Shown one piece after another: positions 6,822 through 13,040 of a stretch of 15,243 nucleotides of DNA. Position 1 is the first letter of the stretch. Every line of letters begins with the position of its first letter. The notes under the pieces are model-generated. The model was not told where the DNA came from and ran no database searches. It worked only from the letters and a program-made list of their open reading frames with translations. Both the position numbers and the translations under genes were made by a program. Origin of the DNA: Fodinibacter sp045807225 (lineage in GTDB: Bacteria > Actinomycetota > Actinomycetes > Actinomycetales > Dermatophilaceae); the NCBI GenBank assembly GCA_045807225.1, contig JBJMHU010000128.1, forward strand, positions 1 through 15,243, given 5' to 3'.

Positions 6822-7145
6822 ATGAGCATTGCAACCGCCGTCGCACCCACGGAGGGTCAGTGGGTCGCGGACTGGACCGGTATGGGTCGCTGCGCCGGGG
6901 CCGACCCTGACGCGCTGTTCGTGCAGGGCAAGGCCCAGCGCGCCGCCAAGACGGTCTGCAAGGGCTGCCCGGTGGTGGCCGAGTGCCTCGCCGACGCCCT
7001 CGACAACCGCACCGAGTTCGGCGTGTGGGGTGGGATGACCGAGCGCGAGCGCCGGGCCCTGCTGCGCCGTCGCCCCGACGTCCGCTCGTGGACCGAGCTG
7101 CTCACCCAGGCCAAGATCGGCACCCTCCGGGGCGCCATCGCCTGA
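6822..7145 (+). CDS. whiB4: WhiB4/WblA-type Fe-S transcriptional regulator
   Basis: This 107-residue WhiB-like protein has the four cysteines that hold a 4Fe-4S cluster: Cys24 (GRCAG), Cys46 and Cys49 (CKGC) and Cys55. The GVWGG turn (67-71) and a basic RERRALLRRRP stretch follow, used in DNA binding. The string LFVQGKAQRAAK, the motif ADALDNRTEFGVWGGMTER and the late RSWTELL match WhiB4 of mycobacteria and WblA of Streptomyces rather than WhiB1, 2, 3 or 7. In those hosts the protein is redox- or NO-responsive and controls oxidative-stress or developmental genes. AGAGG lies five bases before the ATG. It is divergent from ponA2 and convergent with the ATPase pair, the same context as in M. tuberculosis. 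Confidence 0.95.
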   Translation: MSIATAVAPTEGQWVADWTGMGRCAGADPDALFVQGKAQRAAKTVCKGCPVVAECLADALDNRTEFGVWGGMTERERRALLRRRPDVRSWTELLTQAKIGTLRGAIA

Positions 7146-7154
7146 ACCGCCCCC

Positions 7155-7214
7155 GCGCCCCCGTGGGGCGCCAGCACCTGAACGGTCCGGGCCGGTTCCG
7201 GATGCCGGGTTCAG
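7155..7214. terminator. Double hairpin between whiB4 and the ATPase genes
   Basis: The first stem pairs GCGCCCC (7155-7161) with GGGGCGC (7165-7171). The second pairs CTGAAC (7178-7183) with GTTCAG (7209-7214) and has an inner TCCGG/CCGGA stem. The second reaches into the stop codon of the ATPase gene at 7211-7213. Position between convergent genes suggests two-way termination, though T-runs are absent. Confidence 0.55.
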
Positions 7215-8440
7215 CCGGCGGCGAGCGCGTCGCCGACGGTGCGCAGCCCCTCGAGGTCGTGGATGTCGGTCGCGCTCGCGGGGACCGTCGAGAGCCGCAC
7301 CCCTCGGTGGCCCGCCACGAACCGGCGCACGTGCCCCTCGTGCCGGGTGGCCACCGCCGCGAGGTCGGCGTGCAGGCGCAGCAGCGCCGAGGTCAGGCCG
7401 GCCAGGTCGTCGTCACCGGCACCCGCCGACGTGGCGCGGTCCTCGAGCTGCTCCGCGGCGGCGGCGGCCCGGCTGCCGCTCAGGGCCGGCGCGGCCAGCG
7501 TCTGCATGCGGTTCACGACGACGCCGGCGAGCGGCATCCCCTCGCTCTCGAGCCGGTCCACGAAGTAGGCCGCCTCGCGCAGGGCGTCGCGCTCGGGAGC
7601 CGCGACCACGACGAAGGCCGTGGCGGGCTCCTTGAGCAGGGCGTAGGTGACGTCGGCGCGCTCGCGGAAGCCACCGAACATGGTGTCGAGGGCCGCCACG
7701 AAGGTCTGCACGTCGGCGAGCAGCTGGCCACCGAGGACCTTGGAGATGGTCGCCGCGGTGATCGTGGCGCCGACCGAGAACACCTTGAGGTAGGCCCGGC
7801 CACCGGCCCGGGCCGGCGCGGTGAGCAGCCGGATGAAGCGCCCGTCGAGGAAGGAGCCGAGCCGCTTCGGCGCGTCGAGGAAGTCGAGGGCCGAGCGGGA
7901 CGGCGGGGTGTCGACGACGATGAGGTCCCAGGTGCCCTCGCGCTCGGCCTCGGCGCGCAGCTGCCCCAGCTTCTCCATCGCCATGTACTCCTGGGTGCCC
8001 GCGAACGAGCTGGAGACCGACTGGTAGAAGGGGTTCGCGAGGATCTGGGCCGCCTTGTCGGGGGTCGAGTGCGCCTCGACCACCTCGTCGAAGGTGCGCT
8101 TCATGTCGAGCATCATGGCGTGCAGCGACCCGCCCGCCTCGTCGCCGACGCCGGCCACCGGCCGCGGAGTGTTGTCGAGCTCGGTGAGCCCGAGCGACTG
8201 GGCCAGGCGACGCGCGGGGTCGATGGTGAGCACGACCACGCGGCGCCCCGACTCGGCGGCGCGCAGGCCGAGCGCCGCCGCCGTGGTGGTCTTGCCGACG
8301 CCGCCCGAGCCGCAGCACACGATGATGCCGGTGGCCGGGTCGGCGAGCAGCGCGTCGATGCCGATGTCCTCGGGAGCGGTGGTGCGCGCCTCCTGCGCGG
8401 CCCGGGAGGAGCGTGCGGTGCTGCCGGAACGGGCGGCCAT
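7211..8440 (-). CDS. ArsA/Get3-like ATPase, second subunit (Rv3680-like)
   Basis: This 409-residue P-loop ATPase belongs to the ArsA/Get3 (anion-transporting ATPase) family. It has the P-loop GSGGVGKTT (44-52), switch I TIDPARR (72-78, Asp74) and a switch II-like DTPPSRS (177-183). The signature lysine of the deviant Walker A motif (GKGGxGKT) is replaced by Ser45. Residues 1-28 form a polar N-terminal extension. The ATG overlaps the TGA of the preceding ATPase gene by one base (TGATG at 8438-8442), so the two are probably made in equal amounts and form a heterodimer. It corresponds by position and sequence to M. tuberculosis Rv3680, whose pair with Rv3679 has been studied as a Get3-like complex. 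Substrate is unknown; arsenite export is unlikely, as no arsB or arsR gene is near. Confidence 0.92.
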   Translation of the reverse strand: MAARSGSTARSSRAAQEARTTAPEDIGIDALLADPATGIIVCCGSGGVGKTTTAAALGLRAAESGRRVVVLTIDPARRLAQSLGLTELDNTPRPVAGVGDEAGGSLHAMMLDMKRTFDEVVEAHSTPDKAAQILANPFYQSVSSSFAGTQEYMAMEKLGQLRAEAEREGTWDLIVVDTPPSRSALDFLDAPKRLGSFLDGRFIRLLTAPARAGGRAYLKVFSVGATITAATISKVLGGQLLADVQTFVAALDTMFGGFRERADVTYALLKEPATAFVVVAAPERDALREAAYFVDRLESEGMPLAGVVVNRMQTLAAPALSGSRAAAAAEQLEDRATSAGAGDDDLAGLTSALLRLHADLAAVATRHEGHVRRFVAGHRGVRLSTVPASATDIHDLEGLRTVGDALAAG

Positions 8441-9453
8441 CAGCGCACCCCCTGCTCGATCAGCTCGTCGGCGAGCACCGCGATGCCGCCGTCCTCGATG
8501 CCCTGCGCGAGCACCGGCAGGCTCAGGGTGGGCCGGCCCTGCGAGGCCACCTCGTCGGTCAGCGAGTGCTCGAGCTCGACCCGCTCGGCGTGGTCGTGGG
8601 CCTCGCTCAGCAGCCCGCTCACGGTCCTGGCCGCGGCTCGCACCCCCACGGCGGCGAGGTCGTCGCGCACCCGGGCCGCCACCCGCTCCGGCTCCGCGGC
8701 GGCGGTGTCGAGCAGCGCCTCGTCGACCAGCGGCTCGCGCACCTGGTTGACGATGACGGCGCCGAGGCCGAACCCGGCATCCGACAGCTCGCCGATCGCG
8801 TCGACGGTCTCCTGCACCGGCATCTCCTCGAGCAGGGTCACCACGTGCACCACGCTCTGCCGGTCGCGCAGCATGCGGGTGATCGACTCGGCCTGGCTGT
8901 GGATCGGCCCCATCCGGGCGAGGTCGGCCACCTGCACGTTGACGTTGAGGAAGCGGGTGATCCGGCCCGTGGGGGGCGCGTCGAGCACCACGGCATCCCA
9001 GGCCTTGGGGCCCTGGTGGCGTCGGGTGCCCGTGGTGCGGCCGACCGCCTCGTAGACCTTGCCGATGAGCAGCACGTCGCGCACGCCGGGGGCGATGGTG
9101 GTCGCGAAGTCGATGACGCCCATCCGCTCCAGCGCCCCGCCGGCACGGCCGAGCTTGTAGAAGAGCTGGAGGTACTCGAGCAGGGCGGCCTTGGCGTCGA
9201 CCGAGATGCCCCACACCTCGCCGCCGCCGGCGTGGCTGACCAGCCGCACCTCCTCGATGCCGAGCGGGGGCACGTCGAAGGTCTGGCTGATGCCCTGGCG
9301 GCCCTCGACCTCCGCGACCAGCACCCGCTTGCCCTGGCGGGACAGGGCCAGCGCCAGGGCCGACGCCACGGTCGTCTTGCCGACGCCTCCCTTGCCGGTG
9401 ACCACGTGCAGGCGCACGCCGTCCATCGCGCGCGAGAGGGGAGGGGTCGACAC
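8440..9453 (-). CDS. ArsA/Get3-like ATPase, first subunit (Rv3679-like)
   Basis: This 337-residue ArsA/Get3-family ATPase keeps the full deviant Walker A, GKGGVGKTT (20-28) with signature Lys21. Its switch I is EVEGRQGISQTFD, with Glu50 where the family normally has the catalytic Asp of DPAHS. Switch II is LDAPPTGRITRFL (157-169). The pattern matches Rv3679 of M. tuberculosis. The GTG at 9453 was chosen over GTG 9504 and ATG 9426: TAGGGT is exactly seven bases before it, as in leaderless genes, and the resulting N-terminus is close in length to the mycobacterial protein as I recall it. It lies 70 bases after the alpha/beta hydrolase gene on the same strand and overlaps the partner ATPase gene by three bases. 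Confidence 0.92.
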   Translation of the reverse strand: MSTPPLSRAMDGVRLHVVTGKGGVGKTTVASALALALSRQGKRVLVAEVEGRQGISQTFDVPPLGIEEVRLVSHAGGGEVWGISVDAKAALLEYLQLFYKLGRAGGALERMGVIDFATTIAPGVRDVLLIGKVYEAVGRTTGTRRHQGPKAWDAVVLDAPPTGRITRFLNVNVQVADLARMGPIHSQAESITRMLRDRQSVVHVVTLLEEMPVQETVDAIGELSDAGFGLGAVIVNQVREPLVDEALLDTAAAEPERVAARVRDDLAAVGVRAAARTVSGLLSEAHDHAERVELEHSLTDEVASQGRPTLSLPVLAQGIEDGGIAVLADELIEQGVR

Positions 9454-9460
9454 GGCATCC

Positions 9461-9466
9461 ACCCTA
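9461..9466 (-). promoter_or_regulatory. Leaderless-type -10 of the ATPase pair
   Basis: TAGGGT on the minus strand is followed by GGATGCC and then the GTG start at 9453, a seven-base gap that puts the transcription start on the start codon. It gives the ATPase pair its own promoter, separate from the hydrolase gene upstream. GGATGCC also recurs inverted at 9488-9494. Confidence 0.5.
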
Positions 9467-9523
9467 AAGGGGGTCGCGGCACGGCCCGGATGCCGCCCGC
9501 ACACCTTCGACGGCGGCCGCCGG

Positions 9524-10300
9524 TCAGTGCGTGGTGAGGGTGAGCTCCTCGATCTCGGCGAGCACGAGGAGGTAGGCGGTGCTGTCGGGGTCGATGACGT
9601 CGAAGTGGTCGGCGCCGCGGGCGACGGCGGTGCGCAGCGGCTCGTCGGCGGCGCGCGAGGCGACGTAGGCGTCGACCACCTCGGCCGGGACGACGTCGTC
9701 GAGCTCGCCGGTGACGATGACCGCCGGGCGGGTGAGGTGCTGGCGGGCGGGGTCGGCGTCGGCCCAGGCGTCGGGTGCCTCGTCGGGGGTGCTGCCGACG
9801 AGCTCGCGGGCCGCGTGGTTGCTCAGGCCGAGCCGGTGCGCCTCTCCGAGGTGGGCCACCGGGGCGAGCGCCACCACGCCGGTGACCCACGGGGCGTGGT
9901 CGCTGGAGGCGAGCCAGAGCACCAGGTGGCCGCCGGCCGAGTGGCCGACCACGACGACCCGGTCGGGCAGGTGGGTGTCGGCGTGCACGGACTCGAGTCG
10001 GGCCAGCACCGAGGCGCCGGTGCCGGGCCAGCCCCCGCCCGGCATCCCGATGCGGGGGTACTCGAGGTTGGCGACGTGGAAGCCGTCGCGGGCCAGCGCC
10101 TCGGCGAGCGGGTTGGTGGAGCTGCGGTCGTACTGCTCGCGCCAGAAGCCGCCGTGCACCAGGGCGACGGTGACGTGCCGGGCCCGGCCGGGGGTCGGTT
10201 CCCACACGTCGTAGACGTCGGTCTGCAGCGGGCCGGTGACCTCGGTGCGGTCGGGCGGGCGGGGGCTGCGCCGCAGGGTGCCGGGGTCGTCGTCGCTCAT
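9524..10300 (-). CDS. Alpha/beta hydrolase (esterase or kynurenine formamidase-like)
   Basis: This 258-residue alpha/beta-hydrolase-fold enzyme lacks a signal peptide, so it probably acts in the cytoplasm. The oxyanion region HGGFW (49-53), nucleophile elbow GHSAGG (Ser121), acid GELDDVVP (Asp201 or Asp202) and GADHFDV (His232) are all present. HGGFW together with GHSAGGHL resembles the small esterase and kynurenine formamidase-like group, but no tryptophan-catabolism gene is nearby, so the substrate is open. The ATG at 10300 is supported by TACCGT seven bases upstream; a longer frame to 10465 overlaps the divergent gene and is rejected. It precedes the ATPase pair on the same strand and shares a 46-base gap with the DUF4177 gene. 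Confidence 0.9.
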   Translation of the reverse strand: MSDDDPGTLRRSPRPPDRTEVTGPLQTDVYDVWEPTPGRARHVTVALVHGGFWREQYDRSSTNPLAEALARDGFHVANLEYPRIGMPGGGWPGTGASVLARLESVHADTHLPDRVVVVGHSAGGHLVLWLASSDHAPWVTGVVALAPVAHLGEAHRLGLSNHAARELVGSTPDEAPDAWADADPARQHLTRPAVIVTGELDDVVPAEVVDAYVASRAADEPLRTAVARGADHFDVIDPDSTAYLLVLAEIEELTLTTH

Positions 10301-10307
10301 CTCCGCC

Positions 10308-10313
10308 ACGGTA
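10308..10313 (-). promoter_or_regulatory. Leaderless-type -10 of the hydrolase gene
   Basis: TACCGT on the minus strand ends seven bases before the ATG at 10300. It lies back to back with the DUF4177 promoter, so the two polymerase footprints must overlap. Confidence 0.45.
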
Positions 10314-10333
10314 GCCGCCGGGTGCGACGGCGC

Positions 10334-10339
10334 TAGGGT
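10334..10339 (+). promoter_or_regulatory. Leaderless-type -10 of the DUF4177-RidA-NUDIX operon
   Basis: TAGGGT ends seven bases before the ATG at 10347. The same hexamer and spacing occur at the first ATPase gene. No Shine-Dalgarno sequence fits in the short gap. Confidence 0.5.
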
Positions 10340-10346
10340 GACGGGC

Positions 10347-10499
10347 ATGACGACGTACGAGTACGCCACGGTGCCGCTGATCGTGCACGCCACCAAGCAG
10401 ATCCTCGACCAGTGGGGTGAGGACGGCTGGGAGCTGGTGCAGGTCCTGGTGATGCCCGAGGGCAACCTCGTGGCCTACCTCAAGCGCCCGAGGGCCTGA
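10347..10499 (+). CDS. DUF4177 small protein (Rv3678A-like)
   Basis: This 50-residue protein has the DUF4177 pattern: MTTYEYATVPL at the start, then a helix KQILDQWGEDGWELVQVL and a closing strand NLVAYLKRP. Domain members form a small alpha/beta unit of unknown function, often beginning with a YEY-type strand and carrying the GWEL turn, both seen here. It stops three bases before the RidA-like gene, so the two are probably cotranscribed. The same small gene precedes the RidA homologue in M. tuberculosis. In-frame extension upstream to 10236 runs into the divergent hydrolase gene and is rejected in favour of the ATG with a seven-base gap to TAGGGT. Confidence 0.88.
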   Translation: MTTYEYATVPLIVHATKQILDQWGEDGWELVQVLVMPEGNLVAYLKRPRA

Positions 10500-10502
10500 G
10501 CC

Positions 10503-10976
10503 GTGGGAGAGGTCGAGCAGCGGCTGGCAGAGCTCGGGCTGGAGGTGCCCGAGCTCGTGCCACCGGTCGCCGCCTACGTCCCCGCCGTGCTCGACGGCTC
10601 GCGGGTCTACGTCTCGGGCCAGCTGCCGATGGTGCGCGGCGCGATGCCCGAGACCGGTCGCGTCGGGGAGGGGCCCGGGCTGGTGTCGCCCGAGCGCGCC
10701 AAGGAGCTCGCGGCGTTCTGCGCGCTCAACGTCATCGCCGCCGTGAAGTCGGTGGTCGGTGACCTCGACCGGGTCGAGCGGGTGGTCAAGGTGGTCGGCT
10801 TCGTGGCGTCGGACCCGTCCTTCACGGGGCAGCCGGTGGTCGTCAACGGCGCCTCGGAGCTGTTTGCCGCGGCGTTCGGCTCCGCGGGGGTGCACGCGCG
10901 CTCGGCCGTCGGCGTGATGGCCCTGCCCCTCGACGCGCCGGTCGAGGTCGAGGCGATCCTGCACGTGCGGGACTGA
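10503..10976 (+). CDS. RidA (YjgF/YER057c/UK114) family protein
   Basis: This 157-residue protein belongs to the longer actinobacterial branch of the RidA superfamily (Rv3678c-like). RidA proper deaminates reactive enamine/imine intermediates; other branches have unknown substrates. Visible marks are RVYVSGQLPM (34-43), ALNVIAAVKSVVGDLDRVERVVKVVGFVAS in the helical core (split here across 74-103), HARSAVGV (131-138) with Arg133 at the position of the conserved substrate-binding arginine, and the closing VEVEAILHV strand. The GTG start at 10503 comes three bases after the DUF4177 stop; no strong ribosome site is seen, so coupling is likely. The NUDIX gene follows after six bases. Confidence 0.9.
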   Translation: MGEVEQRLAELGLEVPELVPPVAAYVPAVLDGSRVYVSGQLPMVRGAMPETGRVGEGPGLVSPERAKELAAFCALNVIAAVKSVVGDLDRVERVVKVVGFVASDPSFTGQPVVVNGASELFAAAFGSAGVHARSAVGVMALPLDAPVEVEAILHVRD

Positions 10977-10982
10977 CCGCCG

Positions 10983-11807
10983 GTGGGGGCGGGTGAGGGG
11001 CCCGCGGACCGCGCGGGTGAGTGGCCGCCAGTCGGCGGCGGTGAGGGTGCCGCGGACGCCGCGGGCACGGCATCCCGGCGTGGTGCGGATGCCGTCGGTT
11101 CCCGTCGCGTCGTCGACCACCCGATCTCCCGCGACCCCGGGCTGGGGGCGCGGGCTGCCGAGTGGCTGGCCGCGGCAGAGCGGGTGGTGGTGGAGCCGCG
11201 GGGCGCGTCGACGGTGATGCTGGTGCGCGACGGGACGTCGGGGCCCGAGGTCTACGTGCAGCGGCGGGTGGCGACCATGGAGTTCGCGCCGTCGACCGTG
11301 GTCTTTCCGGGGGGCGGCATCGACCCCGCCGACTCCGCCCTGCCGCTGACGACCCCGGGGCTGGCCGAGCTCGCCGCGTCGATGGGTGCGCCGGTCGAGG
11401 TCGCTGCTCCCTATGCCGCGGCGGCCGTGCGCGAGGTCGAGGAGGAGTGCGGGGTGCGCCTGTCGGTGGCCGACCTGCGCGGGCGGGCGCACTGGGTGAC
11501 ACCGGAGTTCGAGCCGCGCCGCTACGACACGTGGATCCTCGCCGCGGGGATGCCGGACGACCAGGAGGCGCGGGGGACGACCACGGAGTCCGACCACAGT
11601 GCCTGGGTGCGGCCGGGCGACCTGCTGGCCCGGCACGCGGCCGGCGAGGTGCGGATGCTGCCGCCGACGGTGGTGTCGCTGGAGCAGCTCGCCCGGTTCG
11701 GCTCCGCGGCAGACTTCCTGGCCGACCGGCCGGTGGTGGCGAAGGTGCTGCCGGTGCTGGTCGTGGGTGCGGACGGCCGGCCGGTGCTCCGCACCGAGAT
11801 GCCGTGA
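10983..11807 (+). CDS. NUDIX hydrolase with split Nudix box
   Basis: This 274-residue NUDIX-superfamily protein cleaves a nucleoside diphosphate linked to another moiety, if active. FPGGG (108-112) and REVEEECGV (150-158) provide the Nudix box, but about 35 residues separate the glycine and the REVEEE helix instead of the usual few. A similar insertion marks the NUDT19-like (peroxisomal CoA diphosphatase-related) group, so acyl-CoA or CoA could be the substrate; this is inference. The fold probably begins around residue 66. The start is uncertain: GTG at 10983 is the only in-frame start before the core, and it makes the N-terminus include three 8-residue repeats (GEGPADRA, GEWPPVGG, GEGAADAA). 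It is the last gene of a three-gene run with DUF4177 and RidA. Confidence 0.85.
   Translation: MGAGEGPADRAGEWPPVGGGEGAADAAGTASRRGADAVGSRRVVDHPISRDPGLGARAAEWLAAAERVVVEPRGASTVMLVRDGTSGPEVYVQRRVATMEFAPSTVVFPGGGIDPADSALPLTTPGLAELAASMGAPVEVAAPYAAAAVREVEEECGVRLSVADLRGRAHWVTPEFEPRRYDTWILAAGMPDDQEARGTTTESDHSAWVRPGDLLARHAAGEVRMLPPTVVSLEQLARFGSAADFLADRPVVAKVLPVLVVGADGRPVLRTEMP
10992..11063 (+). repeat. Three 24-bp tandem repeats at the NUDIX 5' end
   Basis: Imperfect 24-base units occupy 10992-11015, 11016-11039 and 11040-11063, each beginning GGTGAG. They are in frame with the GTG at 10983. The middle unit, GCGGGTGAGTGGCC, is similar to the CTCGGGTGAGCGGACC piece of the repeats at 13858-13935, so this may be one dispersed repeat family. 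Confidence 0.6.
11067..11095. repeat. Stem-loop with 9-bp arms
   Basis: ACGGCATCC (11067-11075) and GGATGCCGT (11087-11095) are perfect inverted copies around an 11-base loop. The element follows the 24-bp repeats and lies in the poorly conserved N-terminal part of the NUDIX frame, which raises the question whether this part is translated. Confidence 0.5.
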
Positions 11808-11893
11808 CGCCCTGGCTGCGCGAACCCTCCGACTGCGCCGTTGGACGGACGAACGAGCCCGCGTGGCGGTCTCGCCCGCACGACGGCCGCGCG

Positions 11894-12823
11894 TCAGGAT
11901 GCGGTTGTCCGTCCGTAGGAGCGCCTAGGCGGGTCACCGGGCACTCGCCCCTCCCGCACGTCGCGCCATGACCGCAGTGTCCAGCGGACCCAGGGCTGGT
12001 CACCCATGACGTCCTCGAACGCGTAGCGCAACGAGGAGTAGCCGAAGACGGCGAGCTCGGTGTGCCGCCGGCAGTCCTTGAGGAGGCCTTTGCGTGTGCC
12101 GTGGTGCTCGAATCCCTCGGCTTCCACCACGAGGAGGAGCTCCTCGCTCCCGAGGTCGACCACGGCATACAGCCCGGGCGCCCAGAGCTCGAGCTGGGGT
12201 GCCAGCTCGAACCCCTCCTCGATGCACAGGGCGCGCAACACCGACTCGAAGGGGTTTGCTGCACTGCCGTCCGCGTGGGCCGCGACCCGTCGAACCTGCC
12301 GGGCACCCGGACCGGCGGCTCGGGAGGCTGCCTCGCGCAGCTCCGCCTTCGTCACCGCCCGGCCGCGAAGTGCGGAGTCAGCAACGGCCAGTGCCTCATC
12401 GAACGGAAGGGCGCGAGCGCAGTCGAGCACCGTGCGCAGAGGCACGGTGACGCCGTGTCGCACCTCGTCAGGGCCCAGTTCGGCGTGGTGTGGCCGAATC
12501 CCGACCCGTTGCTTCTCGCGCAAGCGACGATTGCGCGGCACGGTGACCCAGGCGGCATCCGGAACCGTCTTGACCTTCCACCCATGGTGCACCGCGGCAC
12601 TGACGTGCGAGAGGGCCGCGCTGCGCGACTGCGCGATGGCCAGCTGCGCCGCGGTCGACGGGAGCACGTAGCGGCCCTTCGTGGCCCGCACGACCGTACC
12701 GTCGACGACCGATCGTCGGATCAGCCGCGCCGGGTGAGCCGCCCGGAGCTCGCTCCACACCGTGACGCCGCCCAGGCGGATGACGGTCTCGGCCACGTCC
12801 TTGGTCTTCCCCCGCTGTCGCAC
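11894..12823 (-). CDS. AbiEi-like / DUF559-like protein, lone gene
   Basis: This 309-residue protein has an N-terminal winged-helix-like region (about 8-56, VAETVIRLGGVTVWSELRAA through GRYVLPS) resembling AbiEi-type antitoxin N-domains. Its C-terminal part resembles DUF559/Vsr-like PD-(D/E)XK proteins: NPFES (Glu193), YAVVDLG (Asp223) and VVEAEGFEHHG (Glu234, Glu236). The usual lysine or second acidic residue cannot be fixed by eye, so activity is uncertain. Such proteins are common as single genes in actinobacteria and often labelled type IV toxin-antitoxin antitoxins, but no AbiEii toxin is nearby. The GTG start has CACGAT six bases upstream. It is on the opposite strand to its neighbours, between NUDIX and MBL genes that I expect to be adjacent, and is flanked by 12-bp direct repeats. 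Codon use looks less extreme in GC than its neighbours. Confidence 0.82.
   Translation of the reverse strand: MRQRGKTKDVAETVIRLGGVTVWSELRAAHPARLIRRSVVDGTVVRATKGRYVLPSTAAQLAIAQSRSAALSHVSAAVHHGWKVKTVPDAAWVTVPRNRRLREKQRVGIRPHHAELGPDEVRHGVTVPLRTVLDCARALPFDEALAVADSALRGRAVTKAELREAASRAAGPGARQVRRVAAHADGSAANPFESVLRALCIEEGFELAPQLELWAPGLYAVVDLGSEELLLVVEAEGFEHHGTRKGLLKDCRRHTELAVFGYSSLRYAFEDVMGDQPWVRWTLRSWRDVREGRVPGDPPRRSYGRTTAS
11905..11916. repeat. Left copy of 12-bp direct repeat
   Basis: TTGTCCGTCCGT occurs here, inside the last codons of the AbiEi-like gene, and again at 12962-12973 beyond its 5' end. An inverted GGACGGAC lies close by at 11843-11850. The pair frames the inserted gene. Confidence 0.6.
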
Positions 12824-12961
12824 CCGCCCATCGTGGCGCGCGGACGGAGACGGCCGCTGGCGTCATCCACAGGCCTCGAGCGCTCCCAAGGACGGACAAA
12901 GGAGGGCGTGGCGGGCGTTCCCGTGCTCCATCTGCGGTCACGGCAGATCAGCTCAAGCCGC

Positions 12962-12973
12962 TTGTCCGTCCGT
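12962..12973. repeat. Right copy of 12-bp direct repeat
   Basis: TTGTCCGTCCGT matches 11905-11916 exactly. Its first ten bases also pair with GGACGGACAA at 12890-12899, making an inverted repeat with a 62-base interior. Confidence 0.6.
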
Positions 12974-13027
12974 GCGCGCAGTCGGGCGGAAGGGCGCGGA
13001 TGGGCGGTGTGGGGGAGTGGGCCACGG

Positions 13028-13033
13028 CATACT
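13028..13033 (+). promoter_or_regulatory. Leaderless-type -10 of the MBL gene
   Basis: CATACT, a one-base variant of TATACT, ends seven bases before the GTG at 13041. The spacing equals that at the ATPase, hydrolase and DUF4177 genes. Confidence 0.4.
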
Positions 13034-13040
13034 CGGGCTG

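Larger units (their letters stand above)
12824..13040. other. Gap between AbiEi-like gene and MBL gene
   Basis: This 217-base divergent gap holds the inverted pair GGACGGACAA (12890-12899) and TTGTCCGTCC (12962-12971), and the leaderless-type promoter of the MBL gene at its right end. I see no credible gene in it. Confidence 0.5.

Noticed and set aside
6983..9055. 690-residue open frame on the plus strand
   Set aside because: It begins inside whiB4 in another frame and then runs antisense to the two ATPase genes, with no recognisable domain.
7211..9453. Arsenic resistance operon
   Set aside because: The two ATPases are ArsA-like, but no ArsB, ArsR, ArsC or ArsD gene or metal-binding cysteine set is present, and the context matches Rv3679-Rv3680.
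8440..9504. First ATPase starting at 9504
   Set aside because: The extra 17 residues have no family match, and TAGGGT at the leaderless distance supports the GTG at 9453.
8838..11636. 932-residue open frame on the minus strand
   Set aside because: It crosses both plus- and minus-strand genes with clear families in other frames, and its product is Arg/Pro/His-rich with no domain; it is a high-GC antisense artefact.
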